Shown one piece after another: positions 52,524-61,297 of a stretch of 64,000 nucleotides of DNA. The translations under genes were made by a program, and so were the position numbers. The stretch lies in the NCBI GenBank assembly GCA_015295835.1, contig DVEG01000027.1:62001-126000 (forward strand). The letters are read 5' to 3'. The notes under the pieces are model-generated. The model saw only the letters and a program-made list of their open reading frames with translations, was not told the DNA's origin and did no database searches. Position 1 is the stretch's first letter. Every line of letters begins with the position of its first letter. Source of the DNA: Oscillatoriaceae cyanobacterium M7585_C2015_266. GTDB taxonomy: Bacteria > Cyanobacteriota > Cyanobacteriia > Cyanobacteriales > Oscillatoriaceae.

Positions 52524-53744
52524 ATGCAAATTCTCGATTCTTACATTACTTCAGCCCCCAGTATACAAAATGCTATCGACATATTTAAAGGAGAGTGGGC
52601 ATCTTCTTTCCCAGGCTTTCTCAATTTTGTCGACGCTGGCAAAAGTAACCTTTTTGAAGACTGCCGCGTTTCCTGGGCTGCTGAAAAAATTGGCGGATTA
52701 CAAGGCAAAACTATCCTCGAACTTGGTCCCCTAGAAGCCGGACACACCTATATGATGGAACAGTTGGGGGCTGCTTCTATTATAGCAGTAGAAGCCAACC
52801 AACGCGCTTATTTAAAATGTTTGATAGTCAAAGAAATTTTGGGGCTTAAACGCGCCCACTTTCTTTTCGGAGATTGTGTTGAATATTTGCGAAATTGCCA
52901 AGAAAAATTTGATTTGTGTTTTGCCAGTGGTGTTCTCTATCACATGATTAATCCAGTGGAACTGCTGGCGCTGATATCAAAAGTTTCAGATAGAGTATTT
53001 ATTTGGACTCATTACTATGATGCTGAGGTTATCAATAGTAACCCCAATATTGCTCACAAATTTTCTGGAAGCGAAACGTCTGAATGGGATGGTTTCCGGC
53101 ATACTCTCTACCGCTACGAATATAAAGATGCTCTAGATTCGACTGGTTTCTGTGGGGGGAGCAAACCTTATAGCCATTGGATGAATCGCGAGGATATTTT
53201 GTCTTGTTTGAAGTATTTTGGATTCACTGATATTGAAATCGAGTTTGAAAATAAAGAACATCAGAATGGACCTAGTTTTGGCCTCCTGGCTTTTCGCAAT
53301 ATTTTGCAACAATCAGAAGAGCGATCGCTATCTAAATTTGCCTCTCTAGAAGATTTGGATAAATTGCGTTATCAATTTCAGCTATTTAAAATGGAAATCC
53401 TGCACTGGAAAACCAAGTTTAATGAAACAAAAACAGAATTAGAGCAAACGCAATTTAAATTAAATGCTAATCTAGCAGAATTAGAAGAAACGCAAGCGCT
53501 GCTGCAAGCAAATAAAGCAGAATTAGAAAAAAAGCAAACGCTGCTGCAAGCAAATCAAGCAGAATTGGAGCGATTGATAAAAGAACTGAAGAATAGCGAA
53601 AATGAAGTTGCAAATATTCAAAAACAATTATTGATTTTAAAACAAACTATTGCTGCTATGCAAAGCAGCAAATTTTGGAAATTGCGAGGTCAGTGGATCA
53701 AATTAAAAAAAATATTTGGTTGGGGAGGAGAGGAAATTTTATAA
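52524..53744 (+). CDS. Methyltransferase with long coiled coil and SKFWKLR tail
   Basis: A 406-residue protein. The methyltransferase domain (about 45-250) has I-L-E-L-G-P-L-E-A-G near 66-75, V-E-A-N near 91-94 and S-G-V-L-Y-H-M near 134-140. Residues about 270-385 form a coiled coil that includes two near-identical 14-residue units (A-E-L-E-x-x-Q-x-L-L-Q-A-N). The C-terminus has S-S-K-F-W-K-L-R-G-Q-W-I-K-L-K-K. Methyltransferase plus coiled coil next to Wzm/Wzt recalls WbdD of E. coli O9a, where the coil sets chain length; there is no kinase domain here. It is transcribed divergently from wzm. Function is inferred. Confidence 0.83.
   Translation: MQILDSYITSAPSIQNAIDIFKGEWASSFPGFLNFVDAGKSNLFEDCRVSWAAEKIGGLQGKTILELGPLEAGHTYMMEQLGAASIIAVEANQRAYLKCLIVKEILGLKRAHFLFGDCVEYLRNCQEKFDLCFASGVLYHMINPVELLALISKVSDRVFIWTHYYDAEVINSNPNIAHKFSGSETSEWDGFRHTLYRYEYKDALDSTGFCGGSKPYSHWMNREDILSCLKYFGFTDIEIEFENKEHQNGPSFGLLAFRNILQQSEERSLSKFASLEDLDKLRYQFQLFKMEILHWKTKFNETKTELEQTQFKLNANLAELEETQALLQANKAELEKKQTLLQANQAELERLIKELKNSENEVANIQKQLLILKQTIAAMQSSKFWKLRGQWIKLKKIFGWGGEEIL
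53475..53570 (+). repeat. 42-bp in-frame tandem repeat in coiled-coil coding region
   Basis: Units start at 53475 and 53517, with the opening of a third at 53559 (period 42 bp). Each encodes 14 residues, two heptads of the coiled coil. The units differ at only a few bases, so gain or loss of a unit by slippage would change the coil by two whole heptads without losing register. Confidence 0.8.
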
Positions 53745-53809
53745 ATTGGGGAAGAGCGTAGAAATAATATAACAGTGTTGTATTAGAATAAAAAGTTGCT
53801 TAGATAGAA

Positions 53810-54922
53810 ATGGCTATAATATCTTCCAAACAACCACAAAAAGAGCCTAAAAAACGACGCGGGGCAGCTGAGAAGGGAGGGAATTATAGTGTAAAAGAGA
53901 AAGCTCTGCTAGAAGCAACTGCTAGCGAGGAAGAGGGGAATAACAGCAAACAAGAAGAAAAACTTAGACCTCAGAGGCTTACTGAGTATATAGGGCAAAA
54001 AGATGTTAAAGAAGTGCTGGAAATTGCGCTCGCAGCAGCGAAATCGCGCCAAGAACCATTGGATCACCTATTATTGTATGGCCCTCCGGGATTAGGGAAA
54101 ACCACAATGGCGCTTATTCTTGCCCAAGAAATGGGAGTCAATTGCAAAATTACCACAGCACCAGCATTAGAGCGACCGAGAGATATAGTAGGCTTACTGG
54201 TGAACCTACAACCAGGGGACATACTATTTATAGACGAAATCCACCGCCTCAGCAAAATAACGGAAGAGATTCTCTATCCGGCAATGGAGGATTTTCGGAT
54301 TGACATTACAATTGGTAAAGGGCAAAGTGCCCGCATTCGCAGCATTCCGATACAGAGATTTACCTTAGTGGGAGCGACAACAAAGGTAGGAGCGCTGACA
54401 AGCCCACTACGTGATCGCTTCGGATTAATCCAACGCTTACGCTTTTACGAAATAGAAGAACTAAGCCAAATAGTAAAAAGAACAGCCCAACTACTACAAA
54501 CCGAGATTTCTTCTGAGGGTGCAACAGAGATTGCCCGTCGCTCTAGAGGCACGCCGCGTATAGCCAATCGCCTACTCAAAAGGGTGCGCGACTACGCCGA
54601 AGTCAAATCATTAGGAAAAATTACCCAAGCGCTCGCCTGCGAAGCCCTAGAATTATTCAACGTCGATCCTTGCGGGTTGGACTGGACAGATAGACGCATT
54701 TTAAGCATTATGATAGAAAATTTTAACGGCGGACCTGTGGGGTTAGAAGCTATAGCTGCCGCAACAGGGGAAGATGCCCAAACCATAGAAGAAGTTTACG
54801 AACCGTATCTACTGCAAATCGGATACCTGAAACGCACTCATCGTGGGCGCGTAGCAACTGCAGCAGCTTGGAAGCATTTAGGTTACCCTCACCCAGAAAA
54901 ACAGCTCTCGCTGTGGCAATAA
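53810..54922 (+). CDS. ruvB: Holliday junction branch migration helicase RuvB
   Basis: A 370-residue AAA+ ATPase that drives branch migration with RuvA. Walker A G-P-P-G-L-G-K-T is at 91-98, Walker B I-L-F-I-D-E-I-H near 132-139, sensor 1 G-A-T-T near 177 and the C-terminal winged helix with R-G-R-V-A-T near the end. It has a hydrophilic N-terminal extension of about 48 residues, as usual in cyanobacteria. ruvA is 7 kb away on the other strand, so there is no ruvAB operon. Confidence 0.96.
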   Translation: MAIISSKQPQKEPKKRRGAAEKGGNYSVKEKALLEATASEEEGNNSKQEEKLRPQRLTEYIGQKDVKEVLEIALAAAKSRQEPLDHLLLYGPPGLGKTTMALILAQEMGVNCKITTAPALERPRDIVGLLVNLQPGDILFIDEIHRLSKITEEILYPAMEDFRIDITIGKGQSARIRSIPIQRFTLVGATTKVGALTSPLRDRFGLIQRLRFYEIEELSQIVKRTAQLLQTEISSEGATEIARRSRGTPRIANRLLKRVRDYAEVKSLGKITQALACEALELFNVDPCGLDWTDRRILSIMIENFNGGPVGLEAIAAATGEDAQTIEEVYEPYLLQIGYLKRTHRGRVATAAAWKHLGYPHPEKQLSLWQ

Positions 54923-54949
54923 ACTCGGTTTTTTGAAAAAACCGGGTTT
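54921..54949. repeat. AAACCCGGTTT-type palindrome (copy 3), possible ruvB terminator
   Basis: AAACTCGGTTT and AAACCGGGTTT arms around TTTGAAA, overlapping the ruvB stop codon at its left edge. One mismatch separates it from the copy at 1911. It lies between ruvB and the TPR gene and could act as terminator or attenuator. Confidence 0.65.
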
Positions 54950-54981
54950 ATTAGTTAAAAGAAAAATAATAGAAAGCAGAA

Positions 54982-55944
54982 ATGAAAAGCCGAATTCTAA
55001 AAGTGCTGTGCACATTAATCCTAGCGAGCGCAGCCTGCTGGTGGGGCTGGATTACTCCAGTAGCAGCGCAAACATCCGCAAGAAGCAACGATACAGAAAT
55101 CGCCGCTTTCAAGCAGAAACTTGAGGAATTGCAGAAAAAAGCACTTGAGGCAACCAATAGCGGCAACTTTGTCACAGCTGAAAAATACTGGACGGAAATG
55201 ATTGAACAGTTACCTGAAAATGCAGCACTCTGGAGTAATAGAGGCAATGCCAAAGTCAGCCAGAACAAATTAGAAGAAGCGATCGCAGATTACAATAAAG
55301 CCATAGAACTGGCTCCCGAAGCTCCCGAACCCTACCTGAATCGTGGCATAGCACTAGAAGGGCTTGGGCAGTGGCAAAAAGCGATCGCCGACTACAATCG
55401 TGTACTAGAACTAGAACCCACCGATGCAGCAGCATTCAATAACCGAGGCAACGCCTTTGCAGGGCTGGGAGAATGGGAAAAAGCGATCGCTGACTACCGC
55501 CAAGCCACCTTACTCGCCCCAGACTTGGCCTTCGCCCACGCCAACTACGCCCTCGCCCTTTATCAAATCGGACAAATCGAACAAGCCATCCGTACCATGA
55601 AAAACTTAGTCCGCAAATACCCACGATTTGCCGACATGCGAGCCGCCCTTACTGCCGCCCTTTGGAATCAAGGAAAACGTGGCGAAGCCGAAAGTAACTG
55701 GGTTGCCGTCGTGGGATTGGATCCACGCTACAAAGACATAAACTGGGTAGCCAAAATCAGGCGGTGGCCGCCTGCGATGGTAGCAGCCTTGGACAAATTC
55801 CTGCATCTTATGCACTCTAGCTATTTTCTACCAGTAGTGGCGACAAAATTTTCCCTAAACTTCAGAAAACCCCTAGAGAAATACGCTATAATCAACAACT
55901 GTAGAGATTTAACATCCTTGCCTGGGTTTTCCCTGGAGGTGTAA
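54982..55944 (+). CDS. Exported TPR-repeat protein
   Basis: A 320-residue protein. Residues 1-30 look like a signal peptide (K-S-R, a long hydrophobic core, A-A-Q). TPR units follow from about 65 to 200 (A-L-W-S-N-R-G-N-A-K, A-I-A-D-Y-N-K-A-I-E-L, P-Y-L-N-R-G-I-A, A-F-N-N-R-G-N-A). The C-terminal 80 residues are less regular. Likely periplasmic or lumenal, in protein-protein contacts. Its stop codon directly abuts the PSRP-3 start, so they are probably co-transcribed. Confidence 0.82.
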   Translation: MKSRILKVLCTLILASAACWWGWITPVAAQTSARSNDTEIAAFKQKLEELQKKALEATNSGNFVTAEKYWTEMIEQLPENAALWSNRGNAKVSQNKLEEAIADYNKAIELAPEAPEPYLNRGIALEGLGQWQKAIADYNRVLELEPTDAAAFNNRGNAFAGLGEWEKAIADYRQATLLAPDLAFAHANYALALYQIGQIEQAIRTMKNLVRKYPRFADMRAALTAALWNQGKRGEAESNWVAVVGLDPRYKDINWVAKIRRWPPAMVAALDKFLHLMHSSYFLPVVATKFSLNFRKPLEKYAIINNCRDLTSLPGFSLEV

Positions 55945-56244
55945 TTGTCGAAGTTCATTCTCAAAGTTCTCTGGCTACAAGATAACGTTGCGCTAGCCGT
56001 TGACCAAGTAGTGGGCAAAGGGACAAGCCCTTTGACATCCTATTTCTTCTGGCCTCGCAACGATGCCTGGGAACAGCTAAAAAACGAACTAGAAGCCAAA
56101 CACTGGATTTCCGAACACGATCGCATCGAATTGCTCAACAAAGCTACGGAAGTCATCAACTACTGGCAAGAAGAAGGCAGACGCAAACCAATGTCGGAAG
56201 CTCAAAGCAGATTTCCAGACGTTACCTTCACCGGTAGCAATTAA
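55945..56244 (+). CDS. ycf65: 30S ribosomal protein PSRP-3 (Ycf65)
   Basis: A 99-residue protein. [14 protein letters not shown] near 9-22 and [12 protein letters not shown] near 32-43 are the hallmark of the plastid-specific ribosomal protein 3 family, a 30S subunit component found in cyanobacteria and plastids. The TTG start at 55945 follows GGAGGT at 55935-55940 and abuts the upstream TPR stop codon. Length is typical. Confidence 0.93.
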   Translation: MSKFILKVLWLQDNVALAVDQVVGKGTSPLTSYFFWPRNDAWEQLKNELEAKHWISEHDRIELLNKATEVINYWQEEGRRKPMSEAQSRFPDVTFTGSN

Positions 56245-56268
56245 ACTAAACTACAGAGAATTCTTGAC

Positions 56269-56318
56269 AGCGGATGCTCCTTCCTTCTAAAGGAATAAAG
56301 GCGTCCGCTAGTTATTTT
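56269..56318 (+). terminator. Hairpin terminator after PSRP-3 gene
   Basis: Arms AGCGGATGC (56269-56277) and GCGTCCGCT (56301-56309) with one G-T pair, a 23-nt loop, then AGTTATTTTTT. It lies 25 bp after the stop codon. Confidence 0.7.
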
Positions 56319-56404
56319 TTATCTGTAACAGATAGTCTGCCCCAATTGGCATTTTGGCAAAAAATTTGTTACTGTCACTGCAAGCAATATAAACTCAAAG
56401 CTCT

Positions 56405-57484
56405 ATGATCTCCGAGGAAACCCTCTTCATCAAAGACGAGCAACTCTCAGTCGTAACTGATGCAGCCACCCTTGAGAAAGCCCTTCAAAAGAAAGTTGAT
56501 TCGTGGATCGTAAGCCGTGGCGAAATCTTTCTTCCCTGCGCTCCCGCCCTGCTAGAAAATTACATGCAGCGGCTAGAGGCTCTGTTCGCTATTTTGGGGA
56601 AACCGTGGTCAAAAGAAGAACTGGAGCGACTGGAGCAGGTTCTCGCTCTCCGTCTACAGGAAGGGTTTAAAACCTCACCTCATTCCCGAATCGTCATCCA
56701 TTACGAATCAGAAGATTATCCGACTTCTCCGTCGAGGCGCTTGTGCGTCAAAGTTTCCAGCATCGTCGAAACCCTCGAACAACAATACAAAAAGTGGGTT
56801 CAGATGAGAGAACCTCCCCTATTCGGGACTCATCCAGATGCTAAAGTGATGGCAGTTCTCGGCGAACTGGGTGAACCAAGTAAGACGGCGATTTTGGATG
56901 TGGGAGCTGGCACCGGGCGTAATACTTTGCCTTTGGCAAGAATGGGTTATCCAGTACAGGCGTTAGAATTATCGCCCGCTTTCGTGCAGCAGTTGACTGC
57001 GGTGGTGAATTCACAAGGCTTGCCGGTGATGGTAACAGCCGGAAATGTTATTGATCCTAAGGTAAAACTGCCTACAGCTCATTATGCACTGGCGATCGCC
57101 TCTGAGGTTGTTCCTCACTTTCGCAGTCTCGACGAACTCCGTCGCTTCCTCGTCAGAATGTCTGAAGTGTTACGCCCAGGCGGATTATTACTGTTTAATA
57201 TCTTCTTAGCCAATGACGGTTACGAACCGGATCAGCTAGCAAGAGAAATTTCCGAATTAGCGTGGTCTTTTCTATTTACCCGAGCAGATTTGGTTACAGC
57301 CCTTGAAGGCTTGCCCTTAGAACTAATATCAGATGAGTCAACTTTAGAATATGAGCGGCAACACCTGCCTCCCGAAGCATGGCCCCCTACTGGCTGGTTC
57401 GAGCATTGGGCTAGTGGTCAAGATTTATTTTTAATAAAAAATCCCCCGATGCAATTGCGCTGGCTATTGTACAGGCGAAAATAA
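56405..57484 (+). CDS. SAM-dependent methyltransferase with family-specific N-terminal domain
   Basis: A 359-residue protein. The N-terminal 150 residues are helical and not recognised. A class I methyltransferase domain follows, with I-L-D-V-G-A-G-T-G-R-N-T near 163-174 as the SAM loop, A-L-E-L-S near 186-190, and V-L-R-P-G-G-L-L-L-F-N near 257-267. The substrate is unknown; the family looks cyanobacterial. It is not in an operon: a terminator lies upstream and a 156-bp gap downstream. Confidence 0.78.
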   Translation: MISEETLFIKDEQLSVVTDAATLEKALQKKVDSWIVSRGEIFLPCAPALLENYMQRLEALFAILGKPWSKEELERLEQVLALRLQEGFKTSPHSRIVIHYESEDYPTSPSRRLCVKVSSIVETLEQQYKKWVQMREPPLFGTHPDAKVMAVLGELGEPSKTAILDVGAGTGRNTLPLARMGYPVQALELSPAFVQQLTAVVNSQGLPVMVTAGNVIDPKVKLPTAHYALAIASEVVPHFRSLDELRRFLVRMSEVLRPGGLLLFNIFLANDGYEPDQLAREISELAWSFLFTRADLVTALEGLPLELISDESTLEYERQHLPPEAWPPTGWFEHWASGQDLFLIKNPPMQLRWLLYRRK

Positions 57485-57640
57485 TCTCAGGAATATTAGA
57501 TAACATTAGAGGCGCTCTGCTTACCTCACTCCCGACAACAACAAAGAAGGCAACCGTGAGTTACTTTGGTTGGTATCAATTTCAATTATAATCGAGAAAT
57601 GGCATTGTAGCTTGAGCAATCGCTTATTTCTATTTATAAT

Positions 57641-58405
57641 ATGGATTCCCAAACTTTCCTTACTATCGACAACGAAGCGATTTCACTACGCCAAGCTTTT
57701 GAATATTTGCGCACCAGCGGCGAACTACCGCAATTTATACAAGCAATCTTGCGCCAGCACATAATCGAAACAGAATTGCGCTCGCGCTCCGATTTAGAAA
57801 TTGACCCCTCTCTCATCGAACAAGCAATCATCAATTTCCGCCTCCAGAATCGTCTTGCCGAACCGCAGCAGTTTGAGCAGTGGCTGGCAACACAGCGTCT
57901 TAGTTATATGCAATTCCGCAATCAAATCGTCAAAGGATTGCAGATAGCACAATTGAAAAACGTACTCACCGCCCCCAAAATTGAAGAATATTTTACTCAA
58001 AAGAAATCTCTACTCACTCGCGTTGTTCTTTCTCGAATCGTCGTTGCTGAGCAAGAACTCGCTGAAGAACTAATGCGGCAAATTTTAGACGATGGGCGCC
58101 CTTTTGAAAAAGTAGCTAGAGAACATTCCCTCGCTAATGAACGCGTTTTTAATGGCATGATAGGAATATTAACTGTCGGCGAATTACCTGAGCCGATTCG
58201 AGAAGCAATTATCGGCGCTCAACCAGGTGATATTATTGGACCGATCGCTTTTGAAGGGCGCTATCATTTATTGCGTGTTGAAGAGTGGCAGCCTGCTTCT
58301 CTTGAAGGTGCTTTCAAAGCGCAAATTCAAGATAAAATTTTTGAAGAATGGCTGCAAGAAAAATTGCAAAACAAGCAAATTAAACTCTATATAAATGATA
58401 ATTAA
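57641..58405 (+). CDS. PpiC/SurA-type peptidyl-prolyl isomerase (second copy)
   Basis: A 254-residue protein aligned end to end with the one at 27960-28715. It has an N-terminal helical SurA-like part (about 1-120) and a parvulin-like part (about 125-225; F-E-K-V-A-R-E-H-S, L-P-E-P-I-R-E-A-I, A-Q-P-G-D-I-I-G-P-I). The G-G-x-L-G segment of the first copy is altered here (F-N-G-M-I-G), so isomerase activity is less certain. No signal peptide. No secretion genes adjoin it, unlike its paralogue. Confidence 0.78.
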   Translation: MDSQTFLTIDNEAISLRQAFEYLRTSGELPQFIQAILRQHIIETELRSRSDLEIDPSLIEQAIINFRLQNRLAEPQQFEQWLATQRLSYMQFRNQIVKGLQIAQLKNVLTAPKIEEYFTQKKSLLTRVVLSRIVVAEQELAEELMRQILDDGRPFEKVAREHSLANERVFNGMIGILTVGELPEPIREAIIGAQPGDIIGPIAFEGRYHLLRVEEWQPASLEGAFKAQIQDKIFEEWLQEKLQNKQIKLYINDN

Positions 58406-58879
58406 ACGTCTCTAAAAAGCCTATTTTTTTAATAGCCACTATTTGGGGATTTGTTTTACCAGGCAAGAAACGCCTTACCTGTCATTGGTAAAAATACTCA
58501 GATAGTTTGACACTGAAAAGTCAAGAGCGAGAGCCTCTTCAGGGAGCCAGCATGGGCAATATATTATAGTAACCTTTTATACAAATACTTGACGAGAGAG
58601 TCATTTTTAGAGCTAGCGCAGAGTATTTGGCTATAAATCGCTGCCAAATTTTCGCACCCAATGTTAGTAAACTTTGAAGTTTTGGGTATTATATGAAAAA
58701 GCCCAGCCTACCAACAATGGTGCCTGAATAAGAGCAGCTTTTGCTTGTCGCCAAAATTAGCTTACTTGAGTCTAAGTTGGGTAGGAGCGCAATTCGCTAT
58801 CGCTAGCGAAAAGCGTTTCACACGCGGCACCTATATGTAAAGCAGGGATAGTCAAACTCAAATAAATTCAGCAGGGAGC
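58406..58879. other. 474-bp intergenic region
   Basis: Non-coding DNA between the PpiC gene and the PilB-like gene. An imperfect hairpin (CAGGCAAG...CTTACCTG, about 58461-58480) may terminate the PpiC transcript, and a 10-bp palindrome TCGCTAGCGA lies near 58799-58810. No gene or RNA fold was recognised. Confidence 0.45.
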
Positions 58880-59962
58880 ATGGAAATCAATCAAATATTT
58901 AAGCTTATCGATACTTTAATTCCTTTAGAAGTTTGTTTGTACCATAAGGTGCTGCCCTTATCCAGACAGGAAAGCTGTTTGTATCTAGGAATAGTCGATC
59001 CCCAAGACGTAACGGCATTGAGTTACATCCGCAAAATGTTGCAAAACTTGAATTGCAAATTAGTGCCCCAAAAAATTTCGCCAGAGAAGCATAAATCCAT
59101 GCTTTTGGCGTATTTAAATTATCAGAAGCAGAGCAACCAGCCAGCAAAATCAGCAAAAGCTCCGCCACCTCCATCCAAAACAGGATTTGCCCCTCCTCCT
59201 CCCAAAAATACTGTCTCTATTGGTGCAACGAAACTACCTGCACCGCCATCTAGGGAAAGGGTAAGTGTAGAAAAGGTTAAGGAGCAAGTGACACAACTAC
59301 AATTGCCAAATAGTGATAGCCAGTCTGCCAAAACCAGCCTAGTCGCCTCTACTGAAAACAGTTTACCGCAGTTGAAAGTACAGGCTCCTTATTTGTCGCT
59401 GCCTCTAGAAAAATTGGCTAATTTATCGCCGCAAAAATTACTGCAAGAGTTACTGGGGCGGGTGCTGGTAAAGGGAATCGGGCGGCTATGTTTTGAGCGA
59501 CAGCGAGAAAGTGGGCGTGTGCTGTGGAGTCAGGAGGGGGTGATGCAATCGGCGCTGGAAAATTTGCCAATGCCGATTTTTCAAGGTTTGATGGTGGAAT
59601 TGAAGCAGTTTTTTAATCTTTCTTCGATTCCAGTGGAGCATCCCAGACAGGTAGATATGGAGCGGATGATGGGGCAAACCCATTTGGTTTTAATTTTGCA
59701 ATTGACGCCTGGGGAATGGGGGGAAGAAGCAAGTTTGCAAGTGTTACGGGGAAAAGCGTTGAAGTTTTATAAGCAACAAAAGATTCAGGAGTTGAGCGAG
59801 GATGCTTTGAAATTGGCTCAGCAACTTCAGCGCAAGCTAAGTGAGATTGGCGATCGCTTTGACCCTAGTCTCACTTTAGAGAGCATGACAACTTTACCAG
59901 CAATTCACCAAATACTCCAACACATCGACCAACAGTTACTTATTTTAAAACAAAAAACTTAA
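58880..59962 (+). CDS. PilB N-terminal-like protein lacking the ATPase domain
   Basis: A 360-residue protein. Residues 1-83 resemble the MshEN/GspE N-terminal domain of type IV pilus assembly ATPases (I-P-L-E-V-C, L-Y-L-G-I-V-D-P-Q-D, A-L-S-Y-I-R). A proline-rich linker (about 85-130) follows. Residues about 180-305 resemble the ATPase-adjacent N2 domain (L-L-x-E-L-L, G-x-x-R-L-C-F-E-R, L-T-P-G-E-W-G-E-E-A). No Walker A, Walker B or zinc-binding cysteines are present and the protein ends with a coiled segment. It may partner or regulate PilB, or bind a cyclic dinucleotide through the MshEN-like domain. It converges on aroF. Confidence 0.68.
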   Translation: MEINQIFKLIDTLIPLEVCLYHKVLPLSRQESCLYLGIVDPQDVTALSYIRKMLQNLNCKLVPQKISPEKHKSMLLAYLNYQKQSNQPAKSAKAPPPPSKTGFAPPPPKNTVSIGATKLPAPPSRERVSVEKVKEQVTQLQLPNSDSQSAKTSLVASTENSLPQLKVQAPYLSLPLEKLANLSPQKLLQELLGRVLVKGIGRLCFERQRESGRVLWSQEGVMQSALENLPMPIFQGLMVELKQFFNLSSIPVEHPRQVDMERMMGQTHLVLILQLTPGEWGEEASLQVLRGKALKFYKQQKIQELSEDALKLAQQLQRKLSEIGDRFDPSLTLESMTTLPAIHQILQHIDQQLLILKQKT

Positions 59963-60015
59963 TGACGAGAAAACATTTTCGAGTGTAGAGTGTGGAATGA
60001 TTGAAGGATTTAAGT

Positions 60016-60057
60016 GATTTGGTTTTTAGCTCACTTTTTATCACTAAAACCAGATTT
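60016..60057. terminator. Imperfect hairpin between convergent PilB-like and aroF genes
   Basis: GATTTGGTTTTTAG (60016-60029) and CTAAAACCAGATTT (60044-60057) pair with one bulge and one mismatch across a 14-nt loop. Its position between two 3' ends supports a bidirectional terminator. Confidence 0.5.
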
Positions 60058-60091
60058 ATAAAAACTCCACGCTCAACACTCGCCACCCAAC

Positions 60092-61150
60092 TCAAACCAG
60101 AGCCGGAACCGGTTGAGGCCAGCGGCCTACGGCATTGCCAATGATTGAGAGTTCTTTCATCAATTGGTCGAAGCGTTCCGGGGTCAGGGATTGAGGGCCA
60201 TCTGAGAGGGCTTTAGCTGGGTTGGGATGAACTTCAATCATTAATGAATCGGTGCCGGCTGCGATCGCTGCCTTAGCCATTGCCGGGACATATTCTGCCC
60301 AACCAGTGCCATGACTTGGATCAACCATAATTGGTAAATGCGTCAAGTGCCTAAGTACCGGCACTGCAGCTAAATCTAACGTATTGCGGGTGTGTTCTCT
60401 ATCAAAACTACGAATTCCCCGTTCACACAAAATCACATTCGGATTGCCAGCCGCCAAAATATACTCAGCAGCCATCAGCCACTCTTCAATCGTAGCCGAC
60501 ATTCCCCGCTTCAGCAGCACCGGTTTTCCTTGCGCGCCCACTTTCTTTAACAGAGAGAAATTCTGCATGTTGCGGGCACCTATTTGAATAACATCCGCCA
60601 CTTCTGCAAGCTTCTCCAAATCAGCTGCATCCATAACTTCCGTAATAACTCCCAAACCGGAAACCTGTTTCGCTGCCGCCAACAAATGCAAGGCGCTTTC
60701 ACCATGCCCTTGGAAAGCATAGGGAGAAGTGCGCGGCTTGTAGGCACCCCCTCTTAGAAACTTAGCCCCCGCCGCTTTTACCCGGAGTGCCGTTTCTATA
60801 ATCATCTCCTCATTTTCTACCGAACAAGGACCGGCAACGACTACTATAGGATGATGTTCGCCAAAAGTCACTGGTCCATTGGGTGTGGACACTACTACTT
60901 CACTACTTTCTCCGTGGCGAAATTCCCTACTGGCTCGTTTGAAAGGCTGCTCTACCCGCAGCACAGATTCAATCCAGGGACTTAGTTCCTGTAAGCGCTC
61001 TTTTTCTAGTTCTGCTGTGTCTCCTACAAGACCTATGACTACTTTATACCGCCCGACAATTTTTTCAGGTTTTAGACCCCAGGTTTCTAATTCAGCACTA
61101 ATGCGCTCAATCTCCATTTCTGGAGAGCCGCTTTTCATAACGATAATCAT
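60092..61150 (-). CDS. aroF: 3-deoxy-7-phosphoheptulonate (DAHP) synthase, AroF type
   Basis: A 352-residue enzyme joining phosphoenolpyruvate and erythrose-4-phosphate, the first step of the shikimate pathway. The N-terminal 70 residues form the regulatory ferredoxin-like domain of the type I-beta class. The catalytic TIM barrel has G-P-C-S-V-E near 106-111, R-G-G-A-Y-K-P-R-T-S near 132-141, Q-I-G-A-R-N-M-Q-N near 188-196 and D-P-S-H near 279-282. Length is normal for this class. It is a single-gene unit. Confidence 0.95.
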   Translation of the reverse strand: MIIVMKSGSPEMEIERISAELETWGLKPEKIVGRYKVVIGLVGDTAELEKERLQELSPWIESVLRVEQPFKRASREFRHGESSEVVVSTPNGPVTFGEHHPIVVVAGPCSVENEEMIIETALRVKAAGAKFLRGGAYKPRTSPYAFQGHGESALHLLAAAKQVSGLGVITEVMDAADLEKLAEVADVIQIGARNMQNFSLLKKVGAQGKPVLLKRGMSATIEEWLMAAEYILAAGNPNVILCERGIRSFDREHTRNTLDLAAVPVLRHLTHLPIMVDPSHGTGWAEYVPAMAKAAIAAGTDSLMIEVHPNPAKALSDGPQSLTPERFDQLMKELSIIGNAVGRWPQPVPALV

Positions 61151-61297
61151 GGATAATTCCTTTTTCCTTGCTTATTTGCGAATTATTTGAACTGTATGCT
61201 AGCCGTGAGAGCTTTCGGGATTCTTGAATAGATTTTAGATTGTTTAAAGTAAGATTCAAAAAACTCCTTTATACCTCCAATCTAAAATCTCGACTTT

